DNA of 64,000 nt, from contig NZ_JAFCTX010000016.1 in the NCBI RefSeq assembly GCF_049896245.1, positions 28,386 through 92,385 of the forward strand, read 5' to 3'. Both the position numbers and the translations under genes were made by a program. The DNA comes from Cypionkella sp049896245 (GTDB lineage: Bacteria; Pseudomonadota; Alphaproteobacteria; Rhodobacterales; Rhodobacteraceae). The notes beneath the pieces were generated by a model. The model did no database searches, had not been told where the DNA came from, and saw only the letters and a list, made by a program, of their open reading frames with translations. This document shows positions 16,856 to 25,448 of the stretch, in pieces. Within the stretch, counting starts at the first letter, position 1, and the number at the start of each line of letters is the position of its first letter.

Positions 16856-17664
16856 ACCCCGGCTTCTGAGGTTAAGGGCTTGGTGAGGATAGCTTTTGTA
16901 GCGGCAGTCACGTCGTCTTGCCGCATCAAAGCTTCGCCGATCAGGAAGCAGCGCGCGCCATAGGCGGCCACGTCGGCAAGGTCGGCGGGGGTGAACAGGC
17001 CGGATTCCGAGACGATCAGGCGGTCGTCCGGCACATAGCGGGCGAGTTGGCGGGTGGTCTCCAGCGTCACCTCAAACGTATGGAGATTGCGGTTGTTGAT
17101 GCCCATCAGCGGCGATTTCAAGAGGCACGCACGGTCGAGCTCGGTTCGGTCGTGGACTTCCAGCAGCACATCCATGCCGTGCTCAAAGGCGGCGGCTTCC
17201 AACTCAGCCGCTTGGGCATCGGACAACGAGGCAAGGATGAGCAGGATGCAATCGGCGTGCAGGGCGCGGGATTCGACAACCTGGTAGGGATCGTAGAGGA
17301 AATCTTTGCGCAGGCAGGGCAGGGTTGTGGCCTGTGACGCCTCGGTCAGGAATGTGTCATTGCCTTGAAAGCTGGGCGCGTCGGTCAGCACCGAAAGACA
17401 GGTCGCGCCGCCTGCTTCGTACGCTTGTGCAAGTTCGGTCGGATTGAAATCAGCGCGGATCAAACCCTTGGAGGGGCTGGCTTTTTTGATCTCGGCAATC
17501 AGGCCATAGCCCGAGATTGCGGCATCCGACAGCGCTTTCGCAAAGCCACGCGGAGGTGGTGCCGCACGGGCGGCTTGCTCTAGGTCTGCCAGCGGCACTT
17601 GGGCTTTGCGGTCGGCAATTTCGTCCAGCTTATAGGCTTTGATGCGGTCGAGGATTGTGGTCAT
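16852..17664 (-). CDS. trpC: Indole-3-glycerol phosphate synthase
   Basis: Closes the indole ring in tryptophan synthesis by converting CdRP to indole-3-glycerol phosphate. The 270-residue TIM barrel shows IAEIKKASPSKGLI (catalytic Lys), LRKDFLYDPYQV, LLEVHDRTEL, GINNRNL and VSESGLF in order. It is a single-function protein without the TrpF domain. The ATG follows a weak ribosome site, and a 95-base gap with an imperfect GCGCGTGC/GCACGCGC inverted repeat separates it from trpD. Confidence 0.97.
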   Translation of the reverse strand: MTTILDRIKAYKLDEIADRKAQVPLADLEQAARAAPPPRGFAKALSDAAISGYGLIAEIKKASPSKGLIRADFNPTELAQAYEAGGATCLSVLTDAPSFQGNDTFLTEASQATTLPCLRKDFLYDPYQVVESRALHADCILLILASLSDAQAAELEAAAFEHGMDVLLEVHDRTELDRACLLKSPLMGINNRNLHTFEVTLETTRQLARYVPDDRLIVSESGLFTPADLADVAAYGARCFLIGEALMRQDDVTAATKAILTKPLTSEAGV

Positions 17665-17759
17665 TTTGGGCCCTTTGTTGCGGAGTCGTAGAAGGTGCTC
17701 ATTGGCCTTGGCAGGCCGCTTCGCGCGTGCGCGGATCGCCCGTCAGGGAGGCACGCGCG

Positions 17760-18773
17760 CTAGAGATTTGTCAGACGCTTCAGCGCCTCGATTTTGCCGC
17801 GTGCGGCGCCAGAGTCGATGGAAACACGGGCGACTTCAACGCCTTCTTTCAAGCTAACTGCTTTGTCGGCCACCACAAGGGCAGCAGCGGCATTCAGCAG
17901 GACCGCATCGCGGAAGCCGCCTTTTGCGCCATCGAGCAGGGCGCGGAAGGCGACGGCATTTTCAGCCGGGGTGCCGCCCATGATCGCCTCGAACGGGTAG
18001 ACCGGCAGGCCTGCGTCTTCGGGGTGCAGGGTGAATTCGCGCACAGCCCCGTTTTCAAGGGCGGCGACGGCGGTGGGGGCTGCGATGGAAATCTCATCCG
18101 AACCATCGCCACCATGCACCAGCCAAGCCTTTTCCGAGCCCAAAGCCAGCAGGGTCTCGGCCATCGGGCGGATCAGGCTGGCGGAAAACGCGCCCGTCAG
18201 CTGGCGTTTAACGCCGGCCGGGTTGGTCAGCGGCCCGAGGATATTGAAGATCGTCCGCGTGCCCAACTCGGCGCGCACCGGCATGACGTGGCGGGTGGCG
18301 GGGTGGTGCATCGGGGCCATCATAAAGCCGATGCCAGCCTCGTTCAGGCAACGCTCCACCACATCTGCACCGACCATGACGTTGAGGCCCATCTCGGTCA
18401 GAGCGTCGGCAGCCCCGGATTTCGACGACAGGTTGCGGTTGCCGTGTTTGGCGACCACAACCCCTGCGCCTGCGACCACAAAGGCGGTCGCGGTGGAGAT
18501 GTTCAGCGTGCCCTTGCCATCGCCGCCGGTGCCGACAATGTCGATCGCCCCCGCAGGCGCGCGCACCGCGTTGCATTTGCTGCGCATGACGCTGGCTGCG
18601 GCGGCATATTCATCCACCGTCTCGCCGCGTACCCGCAGCGCCATCAGGAAGCCGCCGACTTGCGCGGGGGTGGCGGCACCGTCAAACAGCGCGCCGAACG
18701 CCGCCTCGGCCTCGGCGCGGGTCAGGGCGCGGCTGGCGGCAATACCGATCAGCGGTTTGAGAATATCGCTCAT
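17760..18773 (-). CDS. trpD: Anthranilate phosphoribosyltransferase
   Basis: Transfers phosphoribose from PRPP to anthranilate. The 337 residues carry IVGTGGDGKGTLNIST (PRPP and magnesium site, near residue 80), KHGNRNLSSKSGAADALTEMG near 107 and LGPLTNPAG near 180. The start at 18773 is fixed by its 4-base overlap with the trpG stop and the family's usual beginning MSDILKPLI; the open frame runs further but that part is trpG read in another frame. Confidence 0.97.
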   Translation of the reverse strand: MSDILKPLIGIAASRALTRAEAEAAFGALFDGAATPAQVGGFLMALRVRGETVDEYAAAASVMRSKCNAVRAPAGAIDIVGTGGDGKGTLNISTATAFVVAGAGVVVAKHGNRNLSSKSGAADALTEMGLNVMVGADVVERCLNEAGIGFMMAPMHHPATRHVMPVRAELGTRTIFNILGPLTNPAGVKRQLTGAFSASLIRPMAETLLALGSEKAWLVHGGDGSDEISIAAPTAVAALENGAVREFTLHPEDAGLPVYPFEAIMGGTPAENAVAFRALLDGAKGGFRDAVLLNAAAALVVADKAVSLKEGVEVARVSIDSGAARGKIEALKRLTNL

Positions 18774-19357
18774 GCCGGGGTTTTCGCGCGGGCTGCGTCG
18801 AGGAAATTCTTCAGCAGGTGGTGGCCGTGTTCGGATGCGATGGATTCGGGGTGAAACTGCACGCCTTCGATCAGTTTTTCTTTGTGGCGCAGGCCCATGA
18901 TGGTGCCATCTTCCAGCCAAGCGGTGACCTCAAGGCAATCGGGCAGGGTTGCTTTCTCGACCACCAGCGAATGATAGCGGGTGGCCAGAAACGGCGAGGG
19001 CAGGTCGCGGAACATGCCGCCGCCCTTGTGGTGCATCGCACCCATCTTGCCATGTACGATTTCGTGGCAGCGGATGACTTTGCCGCCGAAGGCCTCACCA
19101 ATCGTCTGGTGCCCGAGGCAGACCCCCAGCAACGGCACATCGGCCATCGCGGCGGCTTTGGTTAGCGGCACGCAAATACCTGCCGAAGCCGGATCACAGG
19201 GGCCGGGCGACAGCACGATAAGCTCTGGCCGCATGGCAAGCGCGTCTGCGACCTGCATCGCATCATTGCGCACGACGCGCACATCTGCGCCCAACTCGCC
19301 CAAGTAATGCACAAGGTTGTAGGTAAAGCTGTCATAGTTGTCGATGAGCAGAAGCAT
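18770..19357 (-). CDS. trpG: Anthranilate synthase, glutamine amidotransferase subunit
   Basis: Provides ammonia from glutamine to TrpE. The 195-residue class-I amidotransferase shows LLIDNYDSFTYNLVHYL at the N-terminus, the nucleophile Cys in LLGVCLGHQTIGEAFGG near residue 83 and the His-Glu pair in VQFHPESIASEHG near 170. It begins the trpG-trpD-trpC-moaC-moeA run. Its partner trpE is 2.2 kb away in the same direction, separated by an oppositely read gene. Confidence 0.97.
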   Translation of the reverse strand: MLLLIDNYDSFTYNLVHYLGELGADVRVVRNDAMQVADALAMRPELIVLSPGPCDPASAGICVPLTKAAAMADVPLLGVCLGHQTIGEAFGGKVIRCHEIVHGKMGAMHHKGGGMFRDLPSPFLATRYHSLVVEKATLPDCLEVTAWLEDGTIMGLRHKEKLIEGVQFHPESIASEHGHHLLKNFLDAARAKTPA

Positions 19358-19525
19358 CTTGCAGGGTCCGGACGGAAAAGGGGATGAAGGCGGCGGCGGT
19401 TAGGTTTATAGAGAGGCAAAGCGAGCAGGCCGCCGTCGTGGATCGAGTTTTAGATCGGCTATAGATGGGCCTAGCGGCAAAGCGGCGTCAAGGGCAACTG
19501 GCGCTCATAATGGGTGGAGACAGGT

Positions 19526-21220
19526 ATGATCCGGAATTTCGTGACAGGGATCGTCGTGGGTGGCGTGGTTGCGGGGGCTGGGCTGGGGGTTGTCTCGCAG
19601 CTGACGCCGCTGCCGCAGGGACGGGTGCAGGTGGCGGCGGATCAGAGCAAACCTGTGGGGGTCGCGCCAGAGGGCGCAATGATGCCGAAGCCAGAGGCGG
19701 TGAAGCCTGCGCCAACGGATGCGGCTGACGTGCCCGCACCAAAGGCGATGACCGCACCAAAGGCGGTGCCCGCACCAGAGGCGGTGCCCGCACCAGAGGC
19801 GATGCCCACACCAGAGGCGGTGCCCGCACCAGAGGCGAAGCCTGTGACGAAGCCTGCTGCGGAAACGATGCCTGTTGCTGAAAAGACACCGCCTGCAACG
19901 CCGGGGCCGATGGCACCAGCAACCAAACCCGCCGCGCCTGTGGCCGAGGCGCTGCCCGCTTTGCCCGAAGCGCCGCAACCCGAGGCTGCGACACCTATGC
20001 CTTTGGCCGCGAAGACCAGCGCTGAACCGCCAGATATGCCTGCCAAACCCCCGATCGCGAGTGCCGAGGCCCCGGCTGCGCTGAACGATCCCGCTTCGGC
20101 TGCTGCGGCACCTCAGGTGCAGGCAGGCGCGGAGGCCGCCCCGACCCCGGCCAGCCCAGGTGCTTTGGCGGGCGATATCGGCACCGATGCGGCCCCGGCA
20201 CCCGCCGATCTGCCGCCGCCCGCGCCACAAGAAGCCGCCGAGACGCTGCTGACGCCCGCGCCTGCTCCGGCAGACCCCACGCCACCGTCGATACTGGTGC
20301 TGGATCCGGCGCCAGAGCCCGCGCCCGCCGTAGTGGTGCCAGAGCCTGCGCCAAAGCCTGCGCCGAAGGCTGCGGCGACCGACTTGCCAAAACGGCTCGA
20401 CACCAACCAGCCGGAAACGTTGGCCCCCAGCGTTGGGCTGACCAAATCGGTCGATGGCGTGACGGTCGGGCGATTGCCCAGCATTGCCGAGCCCGCGCCG
20501 CCCGTAGGTCCGACCACGGCGGCGGAACCTGTGCCTGTCGCCGACACCCGCCCCATCGCGCAATATGCGGCGGAGTTCAGCAACGATCTGGGCAAGCCGC
20601 TGTTTGCGGTGTTGCTGGTGGACAGCGGGGCCGCCGATCTGGACCGCGCCAAACTGGCGGCGCTGCCGTTTCCGGTCAGTTTCGTGATTGATCCGCTCGA
20701 TCCCGGCGCGGCTGCAGCCGAGGCGATTTATCGCGCGGCGGGCAAAGAGGTGGTGATGCTGGCGGCGGGCATCCCGGCGGGGGCCACGGCAAGCGATCTT
20801 GAGCAGACCTTTCAGGCCAATGCCGGGGTGTTGCCCGAAGCGGTGGCGGTGATGGATATTGGCGCTGCGGGGTTTCAGGACAACCGGCCGCTGGCGAGCA
20901 TGGTGGTGCCGATCATTAAGGATCAGGGGCGCGGCTTGGTGACCTTTGATGCCGGGCTGAACGCGGCGGATCAGGTGGCGCGGCGCGAGGATGTGGCGGC
21001 AGCGGTGATTTTCCGCGATCTGGACGGCGTGGGCGAGGATACGCCGCTGATCCGGCGCTATCTGGACCGCGCGGCGTTCAAGGCGGCACAAGAGGGGCGG
21101 GTTGTCGTGGTCGGCACCACGCGGCCTGAAACGATTGCGGCGCTGATGGAATGGTCGATTGAAGGCAAGGGGGCCTCGGTGGCACTGGCTCCGATCTCAG
21201 CCGTGCTCGCGGTGAAATAG
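19526..21220 (+). CDS. Divergent polysaccharide deacetylase family protein with Pro/Ala linker
   Basis: A 564-residue protein in three parts: a short N-terminal membrane anchor or uncleaved signal (residues 5-25), a very long Ala/Pro/Glu-rich low-complexity linker (about 35-335) and a C-terminal YibQ-like divergent polysaccharide deacetylase domain (about 342-560; FAVLLVDSGAADLD, FVIDPLDPGA, VVMLAAGIP, VAVMDIGAAGF). The linker should span the periplasm and place the domain near peptidoglycan or the outer membrane. The start at 19526 has GGAGA six bases upstream. Family members near envelope proteases have unclear enzymatic activity. Adjacent repeats suggest the linker length varies. Confidence 0.85.
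   Translation: MIRNFVTGIVVGGVVAGAGLGVVSQLTPLPQGRVQVAADQSKPVGVAPEGAMMPKPEAVKPAPTDAADVPAPKAMTAPKAVPAPEAVPAPEAMPTPEAVPAPEAKPVTKPAAETMPVAEKTPPATPGPMAPATKPAAPVAEALPALPEAPQPEAATPMPLAAKTSAEPPDMPAKPPIASAEAPAALNDPASAAAAPQVQAGAEAAPTPASPGALAGDIGTDAAPAPADLPPPAPQEAAETLLTPAPAPADPTPPSILVLDPAPEPAPAVVVPEPAPKPAPKAAATDLPKRLDTNQPETLAPSVGLTKSVDGVTVGRLPSIAEPAPPVGPTTAAEPVPVADTRPIAQYAAEFSNDLGKPLFAVLLVDSGAADLDRAKLAALPFPVSFVIDPLDPGAAAAEAIYRAAGKEVVMLAAGIPAGATASDLEQTFQANAGVLPEAVAVMDIGAAGFQDNRPLASMVVPIIKDQGRGLVTFDAGLNAADQVARREDVAAAVIFRDLDGVGEDTPLIRRYLDRAAFKAAQEGRVVVVGTTRPETIAALMEWSIEGKGASVALAPISAVLAVK
19736..19843 (+). repeat. In-frame tandem array, 18 bp x 6, in deacetylase linker
   Basis: Six in-frame 18-bp units like GCACCAGAGGCGGTGCCC encode hexapeptides of the form APEAVP, with variants APKAMT, APKAVP, APEAMP, TPEAVP and APEAKP (residues 71-106). 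Slippage here would change linker length without a frameshift. Confidence 0.95.
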
Positions 21221-21327
21221 ACTGTGTCGACGCGTGGACAGGATTTATTAGTGTTTTACGACAATGGCTTGGCTTTGCGCATTTAGGATTTTTTAATCTT
21301 TGCGCGCGCGCTCTGTATCAGTGGCGG

Positions 21328-21512
21328 ATGCCTCCTGCGGGAGTATTTATGCCAAGATGAAACGGCAGAGCGGGTCTTGGATTTGCTCTTTCTGAAATAC
21401 TCCCGCGCGGCGCGCTCCCGAAGCCTGTGCCGCGCGCTGCCGCCTCAAAAACTTCCCCGGCAGCGCCGCTGAGTGGGGCCTCGATGGCCCCCGAGGCGGC
21501 ACCTGTATTCAG
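21328..21512. repeat. Intergenic region with two opposed GAGTATTT repeats and G/C hairpin
   Basis: The 293-base gap between the deacetylase and trpE stops has no gene. It holds a plus-oriented repeat (CCTCCTGCGGGAGTATTTAT, then GCCAAGATGAAA, from about 21331), a minus-oriented copy (TGAAATACTCCCGCGC, about 21393-21408) preceded by TTTGCTCTTT, and a GGGGCC/GGCCCC hairpin (21475-21500). The second half matches 2908-3027. Convergent genes flank it, so a two-way terminator role is likely. Confidence 0.65.
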
Positions 21513-21513
21513 G

Positions 21514-23022
21514 TCAGAGGTTGCCTTTGCGCACGAACAATCCCGCATCCTCGGCGGCGCGGCGCAGGGCGCGGGATTTGTTGACGGTTTCCTGATATTC
21601 GGATTCGGGATCGCTGTCGTAGACAACGCCGCCGCCGGCTTGGATATACAGGGTCTCATCCTTCAACACGGCGGTGCGCAAGGCGATGCAGAAATCCATC
21701 TCGCCATTGCCTGCGAAATAGCCGACGCCGCCGCCATAGACGCCGCGCTTTTCGGGCTCTAACTCGTCAATGATCTCCATCGCGCGGACCTTTGGCGCAC
21801 CCGAGACCGTGCCTGCGGGCAGGCCTGCGAGCAGGGCGGAGAGCGCGTCTTCGCCGTCAGCGATTTGGCCTACGACGTTTGAGACGATGTGCATGACGTG
21901 GCTGTAACGCTCGATGATGAATTGCTCGGTCGGGCGGACGGTGCCGACTTTCGCCACCCGACCCACATCATTGCGGCCAAGGTCCAAGAGCATCAGATGT
22001 TCGGCGAGCTCTTTTTTATCCGCCAGCAGGTCAAGCTCCAGCGCCTTGTCTTCTTCGGGGGTTGCGCCGCGCATCCGTGTGCCTGCAATCGGGCGGACGG
22101 TGACTTCGCCGTCGCGCAGCCGGACGAGGATTTCCGGTGAGGCTCCGATCACCTGGAAGCCGCCGAAGTTGAAGAAGAACATGAACGGCGACGGGTTGGT
22201 GCGGCGCAGGCTGCGGTACAAGGCGAACGGCGGCAGGGTGAAACTTTGCGCCCAGCGTTGGCTTGGCACCACTTGGAAGATATCCCCGGCGCGGATGTAG
22301 TCTTTCGCGCGTTCAACGGCTTGTTTGTAGCCTTCGTGGGTGAAATTCGATTTCATTTCCCCCACCGTCGCCGCTTCGCCCAGATCGCGTTGGGCGGCGG
22401 GGGCGCGGTCGAGGTCGCGTAGCGCGTCCATCACCCGCTCGGCGGCTTGGGCATAGGCGGCGCGGGCCGACAGACCCGAGGCGGCCCAAGCTGGGGCGAC
22501 GAGTGTGACTTCGCCTTTGACACCGTCCAGCACAGCCACGACCGAAGGCCGCATCAGCACGGCATCGGGCAGGCCAAGAGGGTCGGGGTTGACGTTGGGC
22601 AGGTGCTCGACAAGGCGGATCATGTCGTAGCCAAGATAGCCGAACAGGCCGCAGGCAATCGAGGGCAGACCTTCGGGCAGATCAACGCGGGATTCCGCGA
22701 TCAGCGCGCGCATAGTCTCCAGCGGATGCCCCGGCAGCGCGGTGAAGGCCTGCGGATCAAAGCGGGCGTCGCGGTTGATTGAGGCACTGGTGCCGTGGCA
22801 TTTCCAGATCAGATCGGGCTTCATGCCGACCACCGAATAGCGGCCACGCACTTCGCCCCCCGTCACCGATTCCAGCATAAACGTGTCAGTGCGGGCTTCG
22901 GCCAGTTTCAGCATCAGCGACACAGGCGTATCCAGATCAGCGGCCAAGCGGGCATAGACCAGTTGGTTATGACCCTGCGCCCAGCCGCGTTCAAACTGTT
23001 CAAAGGACGGCAGTAGGTTCAT
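21514..23022 (-). CDS. trpE: Anthranilate synthase component I
   Basis: Makes anthranilate from chorismate with ammonia from TrpG. The 502 residues show the N-terminal feedback-control region (TFMLESVTGGEVRGRYSVVG) and the chorismate-binding domain with QVVPSQRW, ASPEILVRL, IAGTRMRG, LDLGRNDVGRV and GAPKVRAMEIIDELEP. It is a separate chain, not a TrpEG fusion. It lies 65 bases behind the PpiD-like gene on the same strand, so it may be co-transcribed with it rather than with trpGDC. Confidence 0.98.
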   Translation of the reverse strand: MNLLPSFEQFERGWAQGHNQLVYARLAADLDTPVSLMLKLAEARTDTFMLESVTGGEVRGRYSVVGMKPDLIWKCHGTSASINRDARFDPQAFTALPGHPLETMRALIAESRVDLPEGLPSIACGLFGYLGYDMIRLVEHLPNVNPDPLGLPDAVLMRPSVVAVLDGVKGEVTLVAPAWAASGLSARAAYAQAAERVMDALRDLDRAPAAQRDLGEAATVGEMKSNFTHEGYKQAVERAKDYIRAGDIFQVVPSQRWAQSFTLPPFALYRSLRRTNPSPFMFFFNFGGFQVIGASPEILVRLRDGEVTVRPIAGTRMRGATPEEDKALELDLLADKKELAEHLMLLDLGRNDVGRVAKVGTVRPTEQFIIERYSHVMHIVSNVVGQIADGEDALSALLAGLPAGTVSGAPKVRAMEIIDELEPEKRGVYGGGVGYFAGNGEMDFCIALRTAVLKDETLYIQAGGGVVYDSDPESEYQETVNKSRALRRAAEDAGLFVRKGNL

Positions 23023-23087
23023 TGCGTCGCCTTAGTTATAGATCTGGGCCTTGGTTTTGCGATCAGGTCTTAGCTGTTGATCTGGTC

Positions 23088-24965
23088 TTAATTGTTCATC
23101 TGGGCATGCACCGCGTTGATCGCGGCTTGGTCCAAGGTGATCCCGGCAGAGGCGGTCAGCGCGGCAGTATACAGAGCCATCACGTCGTCGGAAATGGCAC
23201 GTCCCGCATTGACGTTGATGGCATCGCGCAGGGCAGTGGCGTCTTCGCCTGTGGTGGCAGCAGCGCTGATGGTGTTAAGTTGCACCACGGCGGCGAAACC
23301 GGGGGCCTCGATCACCCGCAGATCGTTCGGCTGCATCTGGAACACTGCCTCCAACAGGCTGGGCGGGGCATCTTTCACCACGCCTTGACGGTCGATCTGG
23401 GTGGTGCGCGATACGATGCCGAAGCCGCCAAGGCTGGCACCGCCTTCGACCGCCGACTTGATCCGGGTGGCTTCATCCGACAGCGCTTTGGCGAGGGCGT
23501 CTGCTGTCGCGGCGGCAGTGACTTTTTCCTTCACCTTGTCGAACGGCACGGGGGCCGGTGGCACGGTGCTGTCGAGTTGCATCGCCACAAGGCCGCCGTC
23601 ATCCAGCACGATGACTTCGGGGAAATCGCCCTCGGCCAGTTTGTCTGCGGTGTCGCGGAAGCCTTTATAGCCTGTGATCGGGTCGTTGTCGGAAGCGCCT
23701 GCTGCGTAATCGGTGGTCTGCAACGTCAGGCCCTGCTCTTTGGCAACATCCGCGAGGGTGGCACCGCCTGCAAGCGCGTCATCGACCGCTTCGACCTTGC
23801 CGGAGATTTCCTTGCGGGCGGATTCGAGTTGCTGCTCCAGCGCCAGATCGGGCTTGGCTTGCTCATAGGTAGTTTCTTGCGCCGACAGGATCGCGTTCAT
23901 GCGGAACAAAGCCGGGCCGATCGAGGATGGGAACGGGCCGACGACGCCGGGGTCTTTCAGGGCGAACACGGCGTCGCCTGCTTGGCCAAGTTCCTTTTGC
24001 GACACGTCGCCGATGTCGACATCTTCGAGGCTGAGGTTGCGCTCTTTCACTAGATCATCGAACGAAGTGCCTGCGTCGATGCGGGCCTTTGCGGCATCGG
24101 CATCGGCGTCGGTGGCGAAGGCGAGGCGTTCGACAAGGCGCTTTTCGGGGATGATGTAGGTGGAAAGGCGCGATTGGTAGGTGGCTTTCAGCGCCGCTTC
24201 ATCCAAAGGCATGTCTTTGGCGAGGGTTTCTGGCAGCAGCGAGACGTAAGCGATGCGTTTGGCCTCTGGGCGGGTGTAGGCTTCGATATGGGCGGTGTAA
24301 TAGGCCTGCGAATCGGCGTCGGTCAGTGGCGGCATCGGTTTGGTCAGCGATTTTTCGGTCAGGCGCAGCATGGAAAAGCCGCGCTGCTCACCGGCCCAGG
24401 CCGCGATGGTGTCGGTCAGGGTTTGTGGCGGGACGAGGCCGCTGGAGATCGCGGTTTGCAAAAGCTGGCGCGCGGTGTCGGCGCGCAGGCCGGATTCAAA
24501 GCTGGATTCGGTCAGGTTGTTCTGGCGCAGAACCTCGCGGTAGGTGGTGCGATCAAAGCCATCGACGCCCTGAAAGCTGGGGATCGCCGAGACTTTGCTG
24601 GCAACCGAAGCATCGCCGACCGAGAGGCCGACGCGGTCCGCTTCATTGTCCAACGCGGCGCGGTCCATGACTTGTTGCAGCACTTGGCGGTCAAGGCCGA
24701 TGGCTTGGGCCTGTTGCAGGGTGACGGGTTGGCCGATTTGTTTGGAGAAGCCGTCCATCGCCTGGCGGAGCGCGCGGGCATAGTCGTTGACGTCGATCTT
24801 GCGCTCGCCGACCGTGCCGATGGAAGCTGTGCCGCCGCCGAAATTAGTCACGCCAAAGCCGCCCAAGCCGCCAACCAGCATGGCCATCAGCACCCATGCC
24901 ATAACGGACGCGCCCCGGCGCTTTTTCTGCGGGGTGTCGTCGGAGGTATTGGGTGTCTTGGCCAT
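23088..24965 (-). CDS. PpiD-like periplasmic folding chaperone (SurA N-terminal/parvulin)
   Basis: A 625-residue protein anchored by one membrane helix near residues 22-42 (ASVMAWVLMAMLVGGLGGFG), with a SurA-type N-terminal chaperone region (about 55-240) and a parvulin-like PPIase region (about 245-370) in the periplasm. PpiD proteins sit near the Sec translocon and help newly exported proteins fold. The parvulin part lacks easily seen catalytic histidines, as in E. coli PpiD. It precedes trpE, a pairing also seen in relatives as I recall. Confidence 0.9.
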   Translation of the reverse strand: MAKTPNTSDDTPQKKRRGASVMAWVLMAMLVGGLGGFGVTNFGGGTASIGTVGERKIDVNDYARALRQAMDGFSKQIGQPVTLQQAQAIGLDRQVLQQVMDRAALDNEADRVGLSVGDASVASKVSAIPSFQGVDGFDRTTYREVLRQNNLTESSFESGLRADTARQLLQTAISSGLVPPQTLTDTIAAWAGEQRGFSMLRLTEKSLTKPMPPLTDADSQAYYTAHIEAYTRPEAKRIAYVSLLPETLAKDMPLDEAALKATYQSRLSTYIIPEKRLVERLAFATDADADAAKARIDAGTSFDDLVKERNLSLEDVDIGDVSQKELGQAGDAVFALKDPGVVGPFPSSIGPALFRMNAILSAQETTYEQAKPDLALEQQLESARKEISGKVEAVDDALAGGATLADVAKEQGLTLQTTDYAAGASDNDPITGYKGFRDTADKLAEGDFPEVIVLDDGGLVAMQLDSTVPPAPVPFDKVKEKVTAAATADALAKALSDEATRIKSAVEGGASLGGFGIVSRTTQIDRQGVVKDAPPSLLEAVFQMQPNDLRVIEAPGFAAVVQLNTISAAATTGEDATALRDAINVNAGRAISDDVMALYTAALTASAGITLDQAAINAVHAQMNN

Positions 24966-25071
24966 GGGTCTGCCTGCTTACAAAGGTTTGGCCGCTTGTC
25001 TAAGCGGTTGCGGGGATGGGGGCAAGAGTGGGGTGGGGGGGGGCATGCACCGCATCACAACCTCCCGTTGG

Positions 25072-25446
25072 TTATAGATCGACGCTGCAGTCAAATTCCG
25101 ATTTTATGCCAGCTTTAAGCGCACGAAGCCCCGGAGTGTCGCGGCGGAGCATGTCAAGGTTGGGAATATCGCCACCAGTGGTATTGTAGGCTTCTAACGC
25201 GGCTTGTGCCTTTGCGGCTGCATCCTTGGCATAGACTGACAAGCGAGACTGAAGTGCGACATGGGCCGCGTTTGCGCGCGCTTCGGCTTCGGCGGCATCT
25301 GTCGTGATGGTGCAATGGTAGATCAGGCTGCTTTTGCCGTCAGTTGTCTTCAAAGCGATGATCAGTTGCGGGCCAGAGGTGAACCACCACCCCAGCAGCG
25401 CCAGAAGGACGGCACCCGCGCCCGCAACGAGGGTTTTATTGCGCAT
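25072..25446 (-). CDS. Small membrane-anchored protein of unknown function
   Basis: A 124-residue protein with one hydrophobic helix at residues 7-23 (LVAGAGAVLLALLGWWF) followed by a soluble, Ala-rich helical part with two cysteines (residues 45 and 121). It resembles no family I recognise. Its ATG lies 2 bases after the stop of the aminotransferase gene on the same strand, so the two are probably co-transcribed. The hydrophobic N-terminus could be an anchor or a signal peptide. Confidence 0.65.
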   Translation of the reverse strand: MRNKTLVAGAGAVLLALLGWWFTSGPQLIIALKTTDGKSSLIYHCTITTDAAEAEARANAAHVALQSRLSVYAKDAAAKAQAALEAYNTTGGDIPNLDMLRRDTPGLRALKAGIKSEFDCSVDL

Positions 25447-25448
25447 TC

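Noticed and set aside
17655..18854. 399-residue plus-strand frame opposite trpD
   Set aside because: trpD on the other strand is an unmistakable enzyme with overlap to trpG; the opposite frame is a codon-bias shadow.
19465..19728. 87-residue plus-strand frame overlapping the deacetylase start
   Set aside because: Out of frame with the deacetylase, Gly/Ala-rich and without domain; the gene start at 19526 has a proper ribosome site.
19505..21091. 528-residue minus-strand frame, Arg/Gly-rich, opposite the polysaccharide deacetylase
   Set aside because: It is the antisense of a Pro/Ala linker and has no domain; low complexity explains the open frame.
23022..25118. Long plus-strand frames opposite the PpiD-like gene
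   Set aside because: Antisense to a clear SurA/PpiD protein; no ribosome site or family match.
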